The notes under the pieces were generated by a model, which did no database searches, was not told where the DNA came from, and saw only the letters and a list, made by a program, of their open reading frames with translations. Shown in pieces: positions 1 through 6,609 of a stretch of DNA of 13,142 nt (positions are counted from its first letter, which is position 1; the number at the start of each line of letters is the position of its first letter). Position numbers and translations under genes: made by a program. Source of the DNA: DATLFQ01 sp035540915 (GTDB lineage Bacteria; Actinomycetota; Acidimicrobiia; Acidimicrobiales; GCA-2861595); the NCBI GenBank assembly GCA_035540915.1, contig DATLFQ010000092.1, positions 1 through 13,142 of the forward strand. The letters are read 5' to 3'.

Positions 1-73
1 CCCAGGCGTCGGGCGACGGCGACACGTCGCCGGCCCGGCGCTGCAGCATCTGGCGGACGTCGTTCTCGGTCAT
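1..73 (-). CDS. N-terminus of protein downstream of the ECF sigma factor (partial; possible anti-sigma factor)
   Basis: The first 24 residues of a minus-strand gene that runs off the left edge; it begins MTENDVRQMLQRRAGDVSPS. Its ATG (complement of 71-73) overlaps the sigma-factor TGA (70-72) in an ATGA junction, so the two are almost certainly co-transcribed and translationally coupled. In Actinobacteria the gene in this position after a SigE-type ECF factor often encodes a single-pass membrane protein or anti-sigma factor, and such proteins often begin with a similar short acidic/basic N-terminus. That role is inferred from position only; no membrane segment or zinc motif lies in the visible part. 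Confidence 0.6.
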   Translation of the reverse strand, partial: MTENDVRQMLQRRAGDVSPSPDAW

Positions 74-552
74 CGCTGCACCTCGGTGCGCAGGGCGGCC
101 AGGCCGCGGTGGATGGAGGTGCGGACCGTCGCCGGCCGGCAGCCGAGCGCCGTGGCGATGTCGGCGTCGGGCATGTCCTCGTAGAAGCGGAGCACGATGG
201 CGGTCCGCTGACGCTCGGGCAGGTGGCCGAGCGCGTCCCACAGCTCGTCGGCCACGAGCGTCGCCGGCTCCGGTGGGCGGGGGCGGCGCACCGCCTCCAG
301 CGTGCGGCGCCGGCCCCATGACCGGCAGGCGTTCACGACGGCGGTGCGCAGGTAGGCCGACGGCTGGGTGACCCGGGGCCAGGAGCGGTGGACGGCCACG
401 AAGGCGTCCTGCACCAGCTCCTCGGCCGCGGTGCGGTCACCGGTGAGCAGGTACGCCAGCCTGACCATCGGCTGGTAGCGCTCCCGGTACAGCTCGACCA
501 GGAACCCGGCCCAGGGCTGGGGCGGGGGTTGGGCCATCTCGGCGGCAATCAT
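70..552 (-). CDS. ECF-type RNA polymerase sigma factor, SigE-like
   Basis: A 160-residue sigma-70 family protein of the small extracytoplasmic-function class, which directs RNA polymerase to a limited regulon. Region sigma2 spans about residues 22-84, with the core-binding stretch AAEELVQDAFVAVHRSW (42-58) and AYLRTAVVNACRSW (66-79). Region sigma4 spans about 104-156, with LPERQRTAIVLRFYEDMPDA and the helix-turn-helix around IATALGCRPATVRTSIHRGL. Both domains are complete and the length is normal. I chose the ATG at 552 because a candidate ECF promoter ends 9 nt upstream; an in-frame ATG at 537 is the alternative. It overlaps the next gene by 4 bp (ATGA). Its own promoter-like site suggests autoregulation. 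The signal sensed is unknown. Confidence 0.9.
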   Translation of the reverse strand: MIAAEMAQPPPQPWAGFLVELYRERYQPMVRLAYLLTGDRTAAEELVQDAFVAVHRSWPRVTQPSAYLRTAVVNACRSWGRRRTLEAVRRPRPPEPATLVADELWDALGHLPERQRTAIVLRFYEDMPDADIATALGCRPATVRTSIHRGLAALRTEVQR

Positions 553-561
553 CGACGAATG

Positions 562-587
562 GACGCACGACCGGGTCGATCTGTTCC
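562..587 (-). promoter_or_regulatory. Candidate ECF promoter (GGAAC-N17-CGTC) for the sigma-factor gene
   Basis: On the minus strand GGAAC (587-583) is followed after exactly 17 nt by CGTC (565-562), the classical -35/-10 pair of ECF sigma promoters. The -10 ends 9 nt before the sigma-factor ATG at 552, so transcription would start almost at the start codon. This fits positive autoregulation, common in ECF systems. Spacing and match are seen in the sequence; function is inferred. Confidence 0.5.
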
Positions 588-608
588 GCGCCCTCCGGGA
601 AGTCCGCC

Positions 609-932
609 TCAGTGGGGGCTGGCGGTGAGCTTCACCGCCAAGATCGACGCCACCAGCATGCCCATGGCGAGCACCTGCGCCCCGCTGGTCGCCTCCCGCC
701 GGAGCACGGCGCCGACCACGAACGTCCCCGCCGCACCGATGCCGACCCACACCGCGTAGGCGGTGCCGATCGGGATGGTCCGTGTCGCCACGCTGAGCAG
801 GTACATGCTGGCCGCGAGCGTCACGAGGAAGCCGGCTGTCGGGGCGGTCTTGGTGAACCCGTCCGAAGCGCCGAGCAGGGTCGCCCAGGCCACCTCGAAG
901 AGGCCGGCGACGACGAGGAGGATCCAGGGCAT
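609..932 (-). CDS. sugE: SMR-family guanidinium exporter (SugE/Gdx)
   Basis: A 107-residue protein with four predicted membrane helices, the standard size of the small multidrug resistance family, which acts as an antiparallel dimer exchanging protons for substrate. The essential glutamate is E13 in GLFEVAWATLL. The stretch IPIGTAYAVWVGIGAAGT (about 53-70) is the hallmark of the SugE/Gdx branch, whose natural substrate is guanidinium, rather than the EmrE/QacE branch. Opposed is the candidate guanidine riboswitch in its leader, which supports the same substrate independently. The start is the ATG at 932, preceded by GGGAG at a suitable distance. The gene lies between crtB and the sigma factor, all on one strand; the 56-bp gap to the sigma gene carries its own promoter-like site. 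Confidence 0.9.
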   Translation of the reverse strand: MPWILLVVAGLFEVAWATLLGASDGFTKTAPTAGFLVTLAASMYLLSVATRTIPIGTAYAVWVGIGAAGTFVVGAVLRREATSGAQVLAMGMLVASILAVKLTASPH

Positions 933-943
933 GGCCGTCTCCC

Positions 944-983
944 GCGCCCGTCGTCTGGCCGGTACGGTGCGCCCCTCGTCGGG
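944..983 (-). promoter_or_regulatory. Candidate guanidine-III (ykkC-III) riboswitch in the sugE leader
   Basis: Read on the minus strand, the leader folds as an H-type pseudoknot. P1 pairs CCG (982-980) with CGG (961-959). P2 pairs GCGC and CCGU (972-969, 967-964, with A968 bulged) with ACGGGCGC (951-944), all Watson-Crick. The strand between the two 5' arms starts ACGAGG, and P2 continues into GUAC, both as I remember them in the Thermobifida fusca guanidine-III aptamer. The joiner after P1 is CCAGACG, about 3 nt shorter than in that RNA, so the match is not perfect. The 3' arm of P2 abuts GGGAGA, the likely ribosome binding site of the guanidinium exporter, which suits translational control in which guanidinium turns expression on. 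Confidence 0.75.
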
Positions 984-1004
984 AGAGCCGGGGGCCCGGC
1001 TCTC
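983..1004 (-). terminator. Strong hairpin between crtB and the sugE leader
   Basis: A perfect 10-bp inverted repeat, GAGAGCCGGG and CCCGGCTCTC, separated by 2 nt. It lies directly before the riboswitch-like pseudoknot on the minus strand. It could end crtI-crtB transcription or insulate the aptamer. No T-run follows, so it is not a classical intrinsic terminator; GC-rich actinobacterial terminators often lack one. The pairing is seen; the role is inferred. Confidence 0.4.
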
Positions 1005-1061
1005 GGCACCGCCAACGCCCATGGGGCCGGGCGGATTCCCTCGACCCCCGCCGAACCGGTC

Positions 1062-1961
1062 CTATCGGCGACCGGCAGCCGCCCCTCTTGCCAGCGCGGT
1101 TCGCGACGGGAGGCCGATCCGGGCGGCGACGGCCAGCTTCTGCCACGTCGGCACCCGGACGCGCTGGGAGAAGACGTCGTAGCCGGCCTGCTCGATTCGG
1201 GTCAGGATGCCCGAGTAGAGGGCGCGGGCGCCGGCGATGCAGCGGGCCGAGACCGGTGGCAGCAGGGCGATGCCCACGTCGGCGGAGTCGTAGTACACCC
1301 GGGTCCGCTCGATCTCGAAGCGCAGCAGCTCGACCCAGCCGGGGGTGACCCGGCGCTCGGCCAGGGCGGCCTCGGCCCCGAAGCGGCGCACGTCCTCCTG
1401 GGGCAGGTAGACGCGGCCACGGTCCAGGTCCTCGCCCACGTCCCGCCAGAAGTTCGTGAGCTGAAAGGCGACCCCGAGGTCGCGGGCATGGCCGAACGCC
1501 TCCGGCGACCGGGGCTCAAGGATCGGGATCATCATCTCGCCGATCACCGCCGCCGACCCGTCCATGTAGTCCAGCAGGTCGGCGAACGTCTCGTAGGTGG
1601 CGACCGTCAGGTCCATGGTCATGGACCGCAGGAAGCGGCGCACGCAGTCCGGGTCGATGTCGAACGCCCGCACCGTGTGCACCACCGCCTTCAGCACCGG
1701 GTCCTCGGAGCGGCCGGCGGCCAGGTCGGCCATGCACCGGGCGCCGAAGTCGGCCAGCGCCCGCTCCCGCTCCGCCACCGGGACCGGGCCCAGGTCGTCG
1801 ACGATGTCGTCGGCGTAGCGGCACAGCCCGTAGAGGGCGTGGACGTGATGGCGCTTGACCCTGGGCAGCAGGCAGGTCGACCAGTAGTAGGTCGTGCCGT
1901 AGCGCTTGTTGAGCTGCCGGCACCGCTCGTAGGACTGCTCGAGGGTGACCGCCGGGGTCAT
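1062..1961 (-). CDS. crtB: Phytoene synthase (squalene/phytoene synthase family)
   Basis: A 299-residue enzyme that condenses two geranylgeranyl diphosphates into phytoene, the first committed step to C40 carotenoids. Both aspartate-rich Mg-diphosphate sites are present: YADDIVDD (residues 49-56) and QLTNFWRDVGEDLDRGRVYL (167-186). The length is typical of bacterial CrtB. Its ATG overlaps the crtI stop as ATGA (1958-1961), with the GGGGCGGAG stretch just upstream, so the two are translationally coupled. A squalene or diapophytoene synthase has the same fold; adjacency to crtI favours a carotenoid role, but chain length (C40 or C30) cannot be read with certainty. Confidence 0.92.
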   Translation of the reverse strand: MTPAVTLEQSYERCRQLNKRYGTTYYWSTCLLPRVKRHHVHALYGLCRYADDIVDDLGPVPVAERERALADFGARCMADLAAGRSEDPVLKAVVHTVRAFDIDPDCVRRFLRSMTMDLTVATYETFADLLDYMDGSAAVIGEMMIPILEPRSPEAFGHARDLGVAFQLTNFWRDVGEDLDRGRVYLPQEDVRRFGAEAALAERRVTPGWVELLRFEIERTRVYYDSADVGIALLPPVSARCIAGARALYSGILTRIEQAGYDVFSQRVRVPTWQKLAVAARIGLPSRTALARGAAAGRR

Positions 1962-3433
1962 CTCCGCCCCATGGACTCCACGCGGTCGGCGGCCAGCCGG
2001 CCCGACAGCAGCACCATCGGCACCCCCACGCCCGGCACGGTGCCCGACCCCACGAAGGCCAGCCCCGGGACCTTGCGCGACACGTTGTTGGGGCGGAACG
2101 GCCCGCTCTGGAAGAAGCGGTGGCTGAGGGCGAACGGCGTGCCACGCTCCATCCCCCGGCGCTCCCAGTCCGTGGGGTCCAGGAACTGCTCGACTTCGGC
2201 GTCGACCGGGTAGCCCAGGCCGGCCACCCGGGCCAGCAGGTCGTCACGAAGGCGCTCCCGCTCGTGGCCCCAGTCGATGGCGCCGTCCAGGTTGGGGACC
2301 GGCTCCAGCACGTACATGGCCGTGCGGCCCGGAGGAGCCAGGCCGGGGTCGGAGAAGCTGGGGCTGGTGACCAGGATGGACGGGTCGGGCATCCGGGTGC
2401 CCGTCTTCAGCAGCGCGTCGAAGGCGCCCCGCCACGACGAGCCGAAGTGGATGTTGTGGTGGGCGGCGTCGGGGGGCAGCGAACCCTTCACCCCGGCCAG
2501 CCACACCGCGCACGAGGGCGAGTAGTTGCCCCGCCGGGTCATCAGCGGCGGGGTCACCTCCGGCAGCAGCGTGCGGTAGGCGACCGGCAGGTCCGGGTTC
2601 AGCACGACGGCGTCGGCGGCGATCCGCTCGCCGTTGGCCAGGCGCACGCCGGTCACCGGCCCGCTGGTGCCGGACCGGCGCAGCACCCGCTCGACGCTCT
2701 GCCCGTAGACGAACGACGCGCCCGCCTTCTCGGCCGCCGCCGCCAGGCCCCGGGGGACGGCGTGCATGCCGCCCTTGGGGAACCACACGCCCTCGACGGT
2801 GTCCATGTAGGTGATGACGCAGTAGACGGCGAGGGCCTCGTAGGGCGACAGGCCCGCATACATCGACTGGAAGGAAAAGAGGCGCACCAGCCGCTCGTCG
2901 GCGAAGTAGTCCTCGACCACCGAGTTGAGCTTGCGGAACCCACCCATGCGGACCAGGTCCACGATCGGGCCCAGCGGCCAGGCCAGGTCCAGGGGCGAGT
3001 CGAAGCTGCGGTCGATGAAGTTGGGCAGCTCCAACCGGTAGAGGCGGGTGAGGAAGTCGCAGAAGCGGCCGAAGGCCTCGGCCTCGGTCGCCCCGCACGT
3101 CGCCCGCACCTCCTCGGTCATCGCCTCGCGGCCGTGGCGCACCCGGATCTCGGTGCCGTCGGCGAAGCAGGCCCGGTACATCGGGTCGACGGGCACCAGG
3201 TCGAGGTGGTCGGCCATGTCGGCGCCGGCCGCCCGGAACACTTCCGCGAGCAGGCCGGTCATCGTCAGCACCGACGGGCCCGTGTCCAGCCGGTAGCCCG
3301 CCGCCTCCAGCAGGCCGGCCCGACCGCCCGGGACCGCCTCGCGCTCGACCACCACCACCTCGTGGCCCCGGCCGGCCAGGTGGCACGCGGCGGACAGTCC
3401 ACCCAGCCCCGCCCCCACCACGACCACGCGCAC
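1958..3433 (-). CDS. crtI: Phytoene desaturase (CrtI-type, FAD-dependent)
   Basis: A 491-residue amine-oxidase-fold flavoprotein that desaturates phytoene stepwise towards neurosporene or lycopene at the membrane. The N-terminal dinucleotide-binding motif is GAGLGG (7-12) with E30 ending the second beta strand. The CrtI C-terminal signature GSGTVPGVGVPMVLLSGRLA lies at about 462-481. The GTG at 3433 is chosen because it puts the FAD motif right at the N-terminus, as the family requires, and gives normal length; the open frame continues upstream without homology. The start sits behind GATGGGCCC with no Shine-Dalgarno, suggesting a leaderless or weakly led mRNA. It overlaps crtB by 4 bp. No cyclase or ketolase gene is in the window, so the end product is unclear. 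Confidence 0.92.
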   Translation of the reverse strand: MRVVVVGAGLGGLSAACHLAGRGHEVVVVEREAVPGGRAGLLEAAGYRLDTGPSVLTMTGLLAEVFRAAGADMADHLDLVPVDPMYRACFADGTEIRVRHGREAMTEEVRATCGATEAEAFGRFCDFLTRLYRLELPNFIDRSFDSPLDLAWPLGPIVDLVRMGGFRKLNSVVEDYFADERLVRLFSFQSMYAGLSPYEALAVYCVITYMDTVEGVWFPKGGMHAVPRGLAAAAEKAGASFVYGQSVERVLRRSGTSGPVTGVRLANGERIAADAVVLNPDLPVAYRTLLPEVTPPLMTRRGNYSPSCAVWLAGVKGSLPPDAAHHNIHFGSSWRGAFDALLKTGTRMPDPSILVTSPSFSDPGLAPPGRTAMYVLEPVPNLDGAIDWGHERERLRDDLLARVAGLGYPVDAEVEQFLDPTDWERRGMERGTPFALSHRFFQSGPFRPNNVSRKVPGLAFVGSGTVPGVGVPMVLLSGRLAADRVESMGRR

Positions 3434-3487
3434 GGGCCCATCGTCGGCCGCCGGGTGGCCGCTCTGCAAGAAGCGCGGCCGTCGGGC

Positions 3488-4663
3488 ATGGTGAGGACCG
3501 TGCGCGTCCCGTCGCTGGCCGTCCCGGCCGCCGCGCTGGCGGCCGGGATCCTGCTGGGCGCCGGGCTGGCCGGCGTGGCCGTCCACGAGCCGGCCCGGGC
3601 GGCGACGACCGGCACCGTCTCCGACGCCGGGCCCCGCCGGGCCGGCGGCACGGCCGACGGCGTGCGGGCGGTGCTGCCGGGCCTGGTGGCGTTCGTCGAG
3701 GACGCGCGCGGTTTGGAGTTCCGCCGGGAGGTGGACGTCGAACTGCTCGACGACGACGCCTTCCAGGAGCGCCTCGGCTCCTCCGACGACGAGGCCCGGA
3801 AGGAGATCGAGGACGCCCAGGCGGTGCTGCAGGCCATGGGCCTGGTGGCGCCCGGCCTGGACCTGGTCGCGGCGGTGGACCGGTTCGCCGGCGAGGCGGT
3901 CCTCGGCTTCTACGACGCGGAGACCGACGAGCTGGTGGTGCGCGGCATGGCGGCCACGCCGCTGGTGCGCACCACGCTGGTCCACGAGCTGGTCCACGCC
4001 CTGGAGGACCAGCACTTCGACCTCGATCGGCCCGACCTCGGCGACGAGGAGGCCGCCGCCTTCCAGGCGCTGGCCGAAGGCAGTGCGGCGGTGGTCGAGG
4101 AGCGCTACGTCGACTCCCTCTCGCCGTCGGAGCGGCGGGCCGCCGAGGGGGCCGAGCTGGCCCGGGGCAGGGCGTTGCCGGGCGACGTCCCCGAGGTGGT
4201 CCAGATCGCCTTCGGGTTTCCCTACGTCTTCGGTCCCGATCTCGTCCGGGCCCTGCTCGAAGCGGGCGGCCAGGAGCGCCTCGACCAGGCGTTCGCGGAG
4301 CCGCCCCGCAGCACCGAGCACGTCCTCGAGCCGGCCCGGTACCTCGCTGGCGACGACCCCCGGCCGGTGCGCCAGCCCCCGGCCGACCGGCCGGCCTTCG
4401 ACGACGGCGAGATCGGCGCGCTGTTCCTGATCCTGATGCTGCGCGCCGAATTGACCGACCGCCAGGCCGGTGAGGCCGCCCAGGGGTGGGGCGGTGACCG
4501 CTACGTGGCCTGGCGGGACGGCGAGCGGGCGTGCGTCCGAATGAGCTTCGTCATGGACACGCCGCGAGACGCCGACGAGCTGGAGGATGCCCTGGCCGAC
4601 TGGGCCGCCGAGCGGCCGCGGTCGGCCTCGGCGTCCGGCCTGTCCCTGCGCACCTGCGGCTGA
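3488..4663 (+). CDS. Putative secreted HExxH zinc metallopeptidase
   Basis: A 391-residue protein with a signal peptide: basic start (R3, R6), hydrophobic stretch about 9-32, and a likely ARA cleavage site at 36-38. The zincin motif HELVH is at 166-170, in TTLVHELVHALEDQHFDL, so H166 and H170 would bind zinc and E167 would be catalytic. ALAEG follows 27 residues later, with E197 a plausible third ligand as in gluzincins. I recognise the HELVHALEDQHF pattern from uncharacterised actinobacterial proteins but know no substrate. The ATG at 3488 is chosen for the signal peptide; the open frame extends far upstream through crtI antisense, which is not coding. It diverges from crtI across 54 bp and has no clear ribosome binding site. 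Function beyond a likely extracytoplasmic peptidase is unknown. Confidence 0.8.
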   Translation: MVRTVRVPSLAVPAAALAAGILLGAGLAGVAVHEPARAATTGTVSDAGPRRAGGTADGVRAVLPGLVAFVEDARGLEFRREVDVELLDDDAFQERLGSSDDEARKEIEDAQAVLQAMGLVAPGLDLVAAVDRFAGEAVLGFYDAETDELVVRGMAATPLVRTTLVHELVHALEDQHFDLDRPDLGDEEAAAFQALAEGSAAVVEERYVDSLSPSERRAAEGAELARGRALPGDVPEVVQIAFGFPYVFGPDLVRALLEAGGQERLDQAFAEPPRSTEHVLEPARYLAGDDPRPVRQPPADRPAFDDGEIGALFLILMLRAELTDRQAGEAAQGWGGDRYVAWRDGERACVRMSFVMDTPRDADELEDALADWAAERPRSASASGLSLRTCG

Positions 4664-4686
4664 GAGGCGTGGCGCAGACTCGCCTC
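4664..4686. terminator. Weak hairpin between the metallopeptidase and tRNA-Thr
   Basis: GAGGCG (4664-4669) can pair with CGCCTC (4681-4686) across an 11-nt loop. It lies just after the metallopeptidase stop and just after the 3' end of the opposing tRNA, so it could end both transcripts. The stem is short and no T-run follows on either strand. Confidence 0.25.
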
Positions 4687-4689
4687 ACG

Positions 4690-4763
4690 AGCCCGAGGTC
4701 GGATTCGAACCGACGACCTGACGCTTACAAGGCGCCTGCTCTGGCCGGCTGAGCTACTCGGGC
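4690..4763 (-). tRNA. tRNA-Thr (anticodon UGU)
   Basis: The minus strand folds as a full cloverleaf. The acceptor stem pairs GCCCGAG with CTCGGGC. The D arm is GCTC/GAGC with a GG-containing loop. The anticodon stem is GGCGC/GCGTC with loop CTTGTAA, and the T arm is GTCGG-TTCGAAT-CCGAC. Placing U33 in the 7-nt loop gives anticodon UGU, which reads the threonine codon ACA. The discriminator base is U (4690) and CCA is not encoded, so it must be added after transcription. The variable region AGGTC is the short class I type. Confidence 0.95.
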
Positions 4764-4774
4764 GGCGGCGGTCC

Positions 4775-4780
4775 AGCGTA
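4775..4780 (-). promoter_or_regulatory. Candidate -10 box of tRNA-Thr
   Basis: TACGCT on the minus strand matches TANNNT and ends 11 nt before the 5' end of the tRNA. No convincing -35 box is visible 16-18 nt upstream. Position and match are the only support. Confidence 0.35.
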
Positions 4781-4824
4781 GGGGTGCTTGATGTGGGACA
4801 CGGCGGGCTGGCAGGCTGCCGGTG

Positions 4825-5085
4825 ATGGCACTCTCCTCACGGGCCAAGGCCATCTTGGACTTCGAGCGCACGTGGTGGACCCAGGGGGGGCCCAAGGAGG
4901 TCGCCATCAAGGAGCGCTTCTCGTTGTCGTCGGGCCGCTACTACCAGCTCCTGAGCGAGTTGCTCGACTCGGCCGAGGCGCTCTCCTACGACCCTCTGGT
5001 GGTCCGCCGGCTCCGCCGCCTGCGCGACCGCCGCCGCCGCGCCCGCTACGAGGGGCGCTCGGCCGGCGCTCCCCAGCCGCGATGA
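4825..5085 (+). CDS. DUF3263 protein (Rv0430-like small DNA-binding-type protein)
   Basis: An 86-residue basic protein with the features of the actinobacterial DUF3263 family: AILDFERTWW near the N-terminus (about 10-19), then RFSLSSGRYYQLLSELLDS, and an Arg-rich tail RRLRRLRDRRRRARYE. The middle stretch resembles a short helix-turn-helix, suggesting DNA binding, but no biochemical role is established to my knowledge. The ATG at 4825 follows a GTG at 4822 that could also start. Its TGA overlaps the ATG of the LytR_C gene as ATGA, so the pair is translationally coupled. The same pair occurs in mycobacteria as Rv0430-Rv0431 (virR). Confidence 0.85.
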   Translation: MALSSRAKAILDFERTWWTQGGPKEVAIKERFSLSSGRYYQLLSELLDSAEALSYDPLVVRRLRRLRDRRRRARYEGRSAGAPQPR

Positions 5086-5711
5086 GCCCGGGCCGCCACG
5101 CCGCCGACGACGGCTCGTTCAACCGATCGGCCGGCATGGCCGCCGGCCGCGGTGCCGCCCTGCTGGCGGTCGCCGTGCTGCTCGGGATCCTGCTGCTGAG
5201 CGCCACCGACGACGAGCCCACCGACGTGTCGGTGGGCCCGGGCGTCACCGAGCCCGACGACAGCGTGACGAGCACCACCCTCGACGAGTTCCCCACGACC
5301 ACGATCACCACCCTTGCCGCCCGGGCCCCGGCCGAGGTCAAGGTGCTGACCCTCAACGCCACCGACGTGCGGGGTGCGGCAGGCCGGGCCAACGACGTGG
5401 TCAAGGCAGCCGGCTTCAACGTGCTGGCCCCGGCCGACGGCACCCGCGGATCGCCGACAGCGGTCTTCTACACCCCGACCTACGAGCAGGAGGCGCTGGC
5501 GGTCGCCTCGACCCTCAGCCTGGCCGGCACCAGCGTCCAGCCCGTCGGCACGACGCCCCCCGTGGCCGACCTCCGGGGCGCCAACGTGGTGGTCGTCGTC
5601 GGTGCCGACCTGGCCGGCCGCCTCGTCACCACGACGTCCACGACGCGGGCCACCGGTGGTGCCGCCAGCACCGCCACCACCCGGGCGACCACCTCCACCA
5701 CCGGCGGGTAG
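5082..5711 (+). CDS. Membrane-anchored LytR_C-domain protein (VirR-like)
   Basis: A 209-residue protein with a short cytoplasmic N-terminus, one membrane helix at about 24-40, and an extracytoplasmic part. A Thr/Asp-rich linker (about 42-80) leads to a LytR C-terminal domain (about 86-177, starting EVKVLTLNATDVRGAAGRAN). A low-complexity Thr/Ala/Gly tail (about 182-209) ends the protein. LytR_C domains without the LCP catalytic domain are found in VirR of Mycobacterium tuberculosis, a cell-envelope protein affecting vesicle release. The tandem with DUF3263 supports that relationship. The role here is inferred: envelope or cell-wall scaffold. The Thr-rich tail may extend through, or be glycosylated in, the cell wall. 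Confidence 0.82.
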   Translation: MSPGRHAADDGSFNRSAGMAAGRGAALLAVAVLLGILLLSATDDEPTDVSVGPGVTEPDDSVTSTTLDEFPTTTITTLAARAPAEVKVLTLNATDVRGAAGRANDVVKAAGFNVLAPADGTRGSPTAVFYTPTYEQEALAVASTLSLAGTSVQPVGTTPPVADLRGANVVVVVGADLAGRLVTTTSTTRATGGAASTATTRATTSTTGG

Positions 5712-5781
5712 GCGCCGACGTAGCACCGGCCGTCCTGGAGCGTCCGGTCTCGCGGAAAAGGGGGCAGGCGTGGCCGCCCGG

Positions 5782-5787
5782 TACGGT
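5782..5787 (+). promoter_or_regulatory. Candidate leaderless -10 box of otsB
   Basis: TACGGT matches TANNNT and ends 7 nt before the GTG of otsB at 5795, so transcription would begin on or next to the start codon. No ribosome binding site and no -35 box are evident. Confidence 0.45.
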
Positions 5788-5794
5788 CGTCGCT

Positions 5795-6580
5795 GTGTCG
5801 CCCCGTCCAGGCCCGACCAGTTCGCCGGCCCTGGCGGCGCTGGCGGCCGAGCCGGGCCGGTCGGGGATCGTGTGCGACTTCGACGGGACGCTGGCGCCCA
5901 TCGTGGCCGACCCGGCGGCGGCCCGTCCCCTGGCCGGCGCCGTCGAGGTCCTGCACCGGCTGGCCGAGCGCTACGCCACCGTCGCCGTGGTGTCGGGCCG
6001 GCCAATGGCGTTCCTCGTCGAGCACCTGGCCCTGGGCTCGGGCAGCCGGCTCCGGGTCGCCGGGCTCTACGGGCTCGAGACGTGGGCGGGCGGGTCGCAG
6101 GTGGACCGGTGGGAGCCGTGGCGCCGCGTCGTCGCCGAGGTGGCCGACCGGGCGGACGCCCAGGCGCCACCGGGCGTGCTGGTCGAGCGCAAGGGCCTCA
6201 CGGTGACGGTGCACTACCGGACGGCGCCGGAGGCGGCGGTGTGGGCCCGGGTGTTCGCCGAGGCGGAGGCGGCCCGCACCGGCCTCGCCCTGCACCCGGC
6301 CCGGATGAGCGAGGAGCTCCGGCCTCCCGTGGCCGTGGACAAGGGCACCGTCGTGGCCGACCTGGCCCGCGACCTGGCCGGGGCGTGCTTCCTGGGCGAC
6401 GACCTGGGCGACCTGCCGGCGTTCGTGGCGCTGGACGAGCTGGCCGCCACCGGGCTCAACGCGGTGAAGGTGGCGGTGGCCAGCGCCGAGGCGCCGCCGG
6501 ACCTGATCGCCCGCGCCGACCTGGTGGTGGACGGTCCCGACGGTGCGCTGGCCCTGCTGACCGAGCTCCTGGCCGGTTGA
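5795..6580 (+). CDS. otsB: Trehalose-6-phosphate phosphatase
   Basis: A 261-residue HAD-superfamily phosphatase that removes phosphate from trehalose 6-phosphate, the last step of the OtsAB trehalose route. Motif I is DFDGTLAPI (D28 nucleophile, D30 acid/base), motif II is SGR (67-69), the motif III lysine is K183 in VDKGT, and motif IV is GDD (201-203). The arrangement and length match the trehalose-phosphatase subfamily rather than sugar phosphatases such as MpgP. The GTG start at 5795 has a -10 box 7 nt upstream and no Shine-Dalgarno. It faces otsA tail to tail with 14 bp between stops, an unusual arrangement for two enzymes of one pathway. A broader sugar-phosphate specificity cannot be excluded. 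Confidence 0.92.
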   Translation: MSPRPGPTSSPALAALAAEPGRSGIVCDFDGTLAPIVADPAAARPLAGAVEVLHRLAERYATVAVVSGRPMAFLVEHLALGSGSRLRVAGLYGLETWAGGSQVDRWEPWRRVVAEVADRADAQAPPGVLVERKGLTVTVHYRTAPEAAVWARVFAEAEAARTGLALHPARMSEELRPPVAVDKGTVVADLARDLAGACFLGDDLGDLPAFVALDELAATGLNAVKVAVASAEAPPDLIARADLVVDGPDGALALLTELLAG

Positions 6581-6609
6581 CCGGCGCCCGCCGCTCAGCC
6601 GGTCGGCGG
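6572..6609. terminator. Possible bidirectional terminator hairpins between otsB and otsA
   Basis: Two adjacent small hairpins sit at the convergent ends: GCCGG-TTGA-CCGGC over the otsB stop, and CCGCCG/CGGCGG (6588-6593, 6604-6609) over the otsA stop. Stems are 5-6 bp and lack T-runs. They are the only structure in the 14-bp gap, so they probably end both transcripts, but the call is weak. Confidence 0.3.

Noticed and set aside
612..2213. Long plus-strand open frame opposite sugE and crtB
   Set aside because: Antisense to well-supported crtB and sugE; the translation is low-complexity Arg/Gly/His-rich with no domain. Such frames are expected in very GC-rich DNA.
2120..3487. Upstream extension of the metallopeptidase frame through the crtI antisense
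   Set aside because: No homology-like features; the signal peptide at 3488 marks the true N-terminus and the extension is complementary to crtI.
4690..4763. tRNA-Tyr or tRNA-Val reading of the TTGTAA loop
   Set aside because: With a 5-bp anticodon stem, U33 fixes the anticodon as UGU (Thr). There is no long variable arm as in tRNA-Tyr.
5629..5708. Repeat-rich ACC/ACG tract as a possible tandem repeat or CRISPR
   Set aside because: It encodes the Thr/Ala/Gly-rich tail of the LytR_C protein; the units are irregular and there are no spacers.
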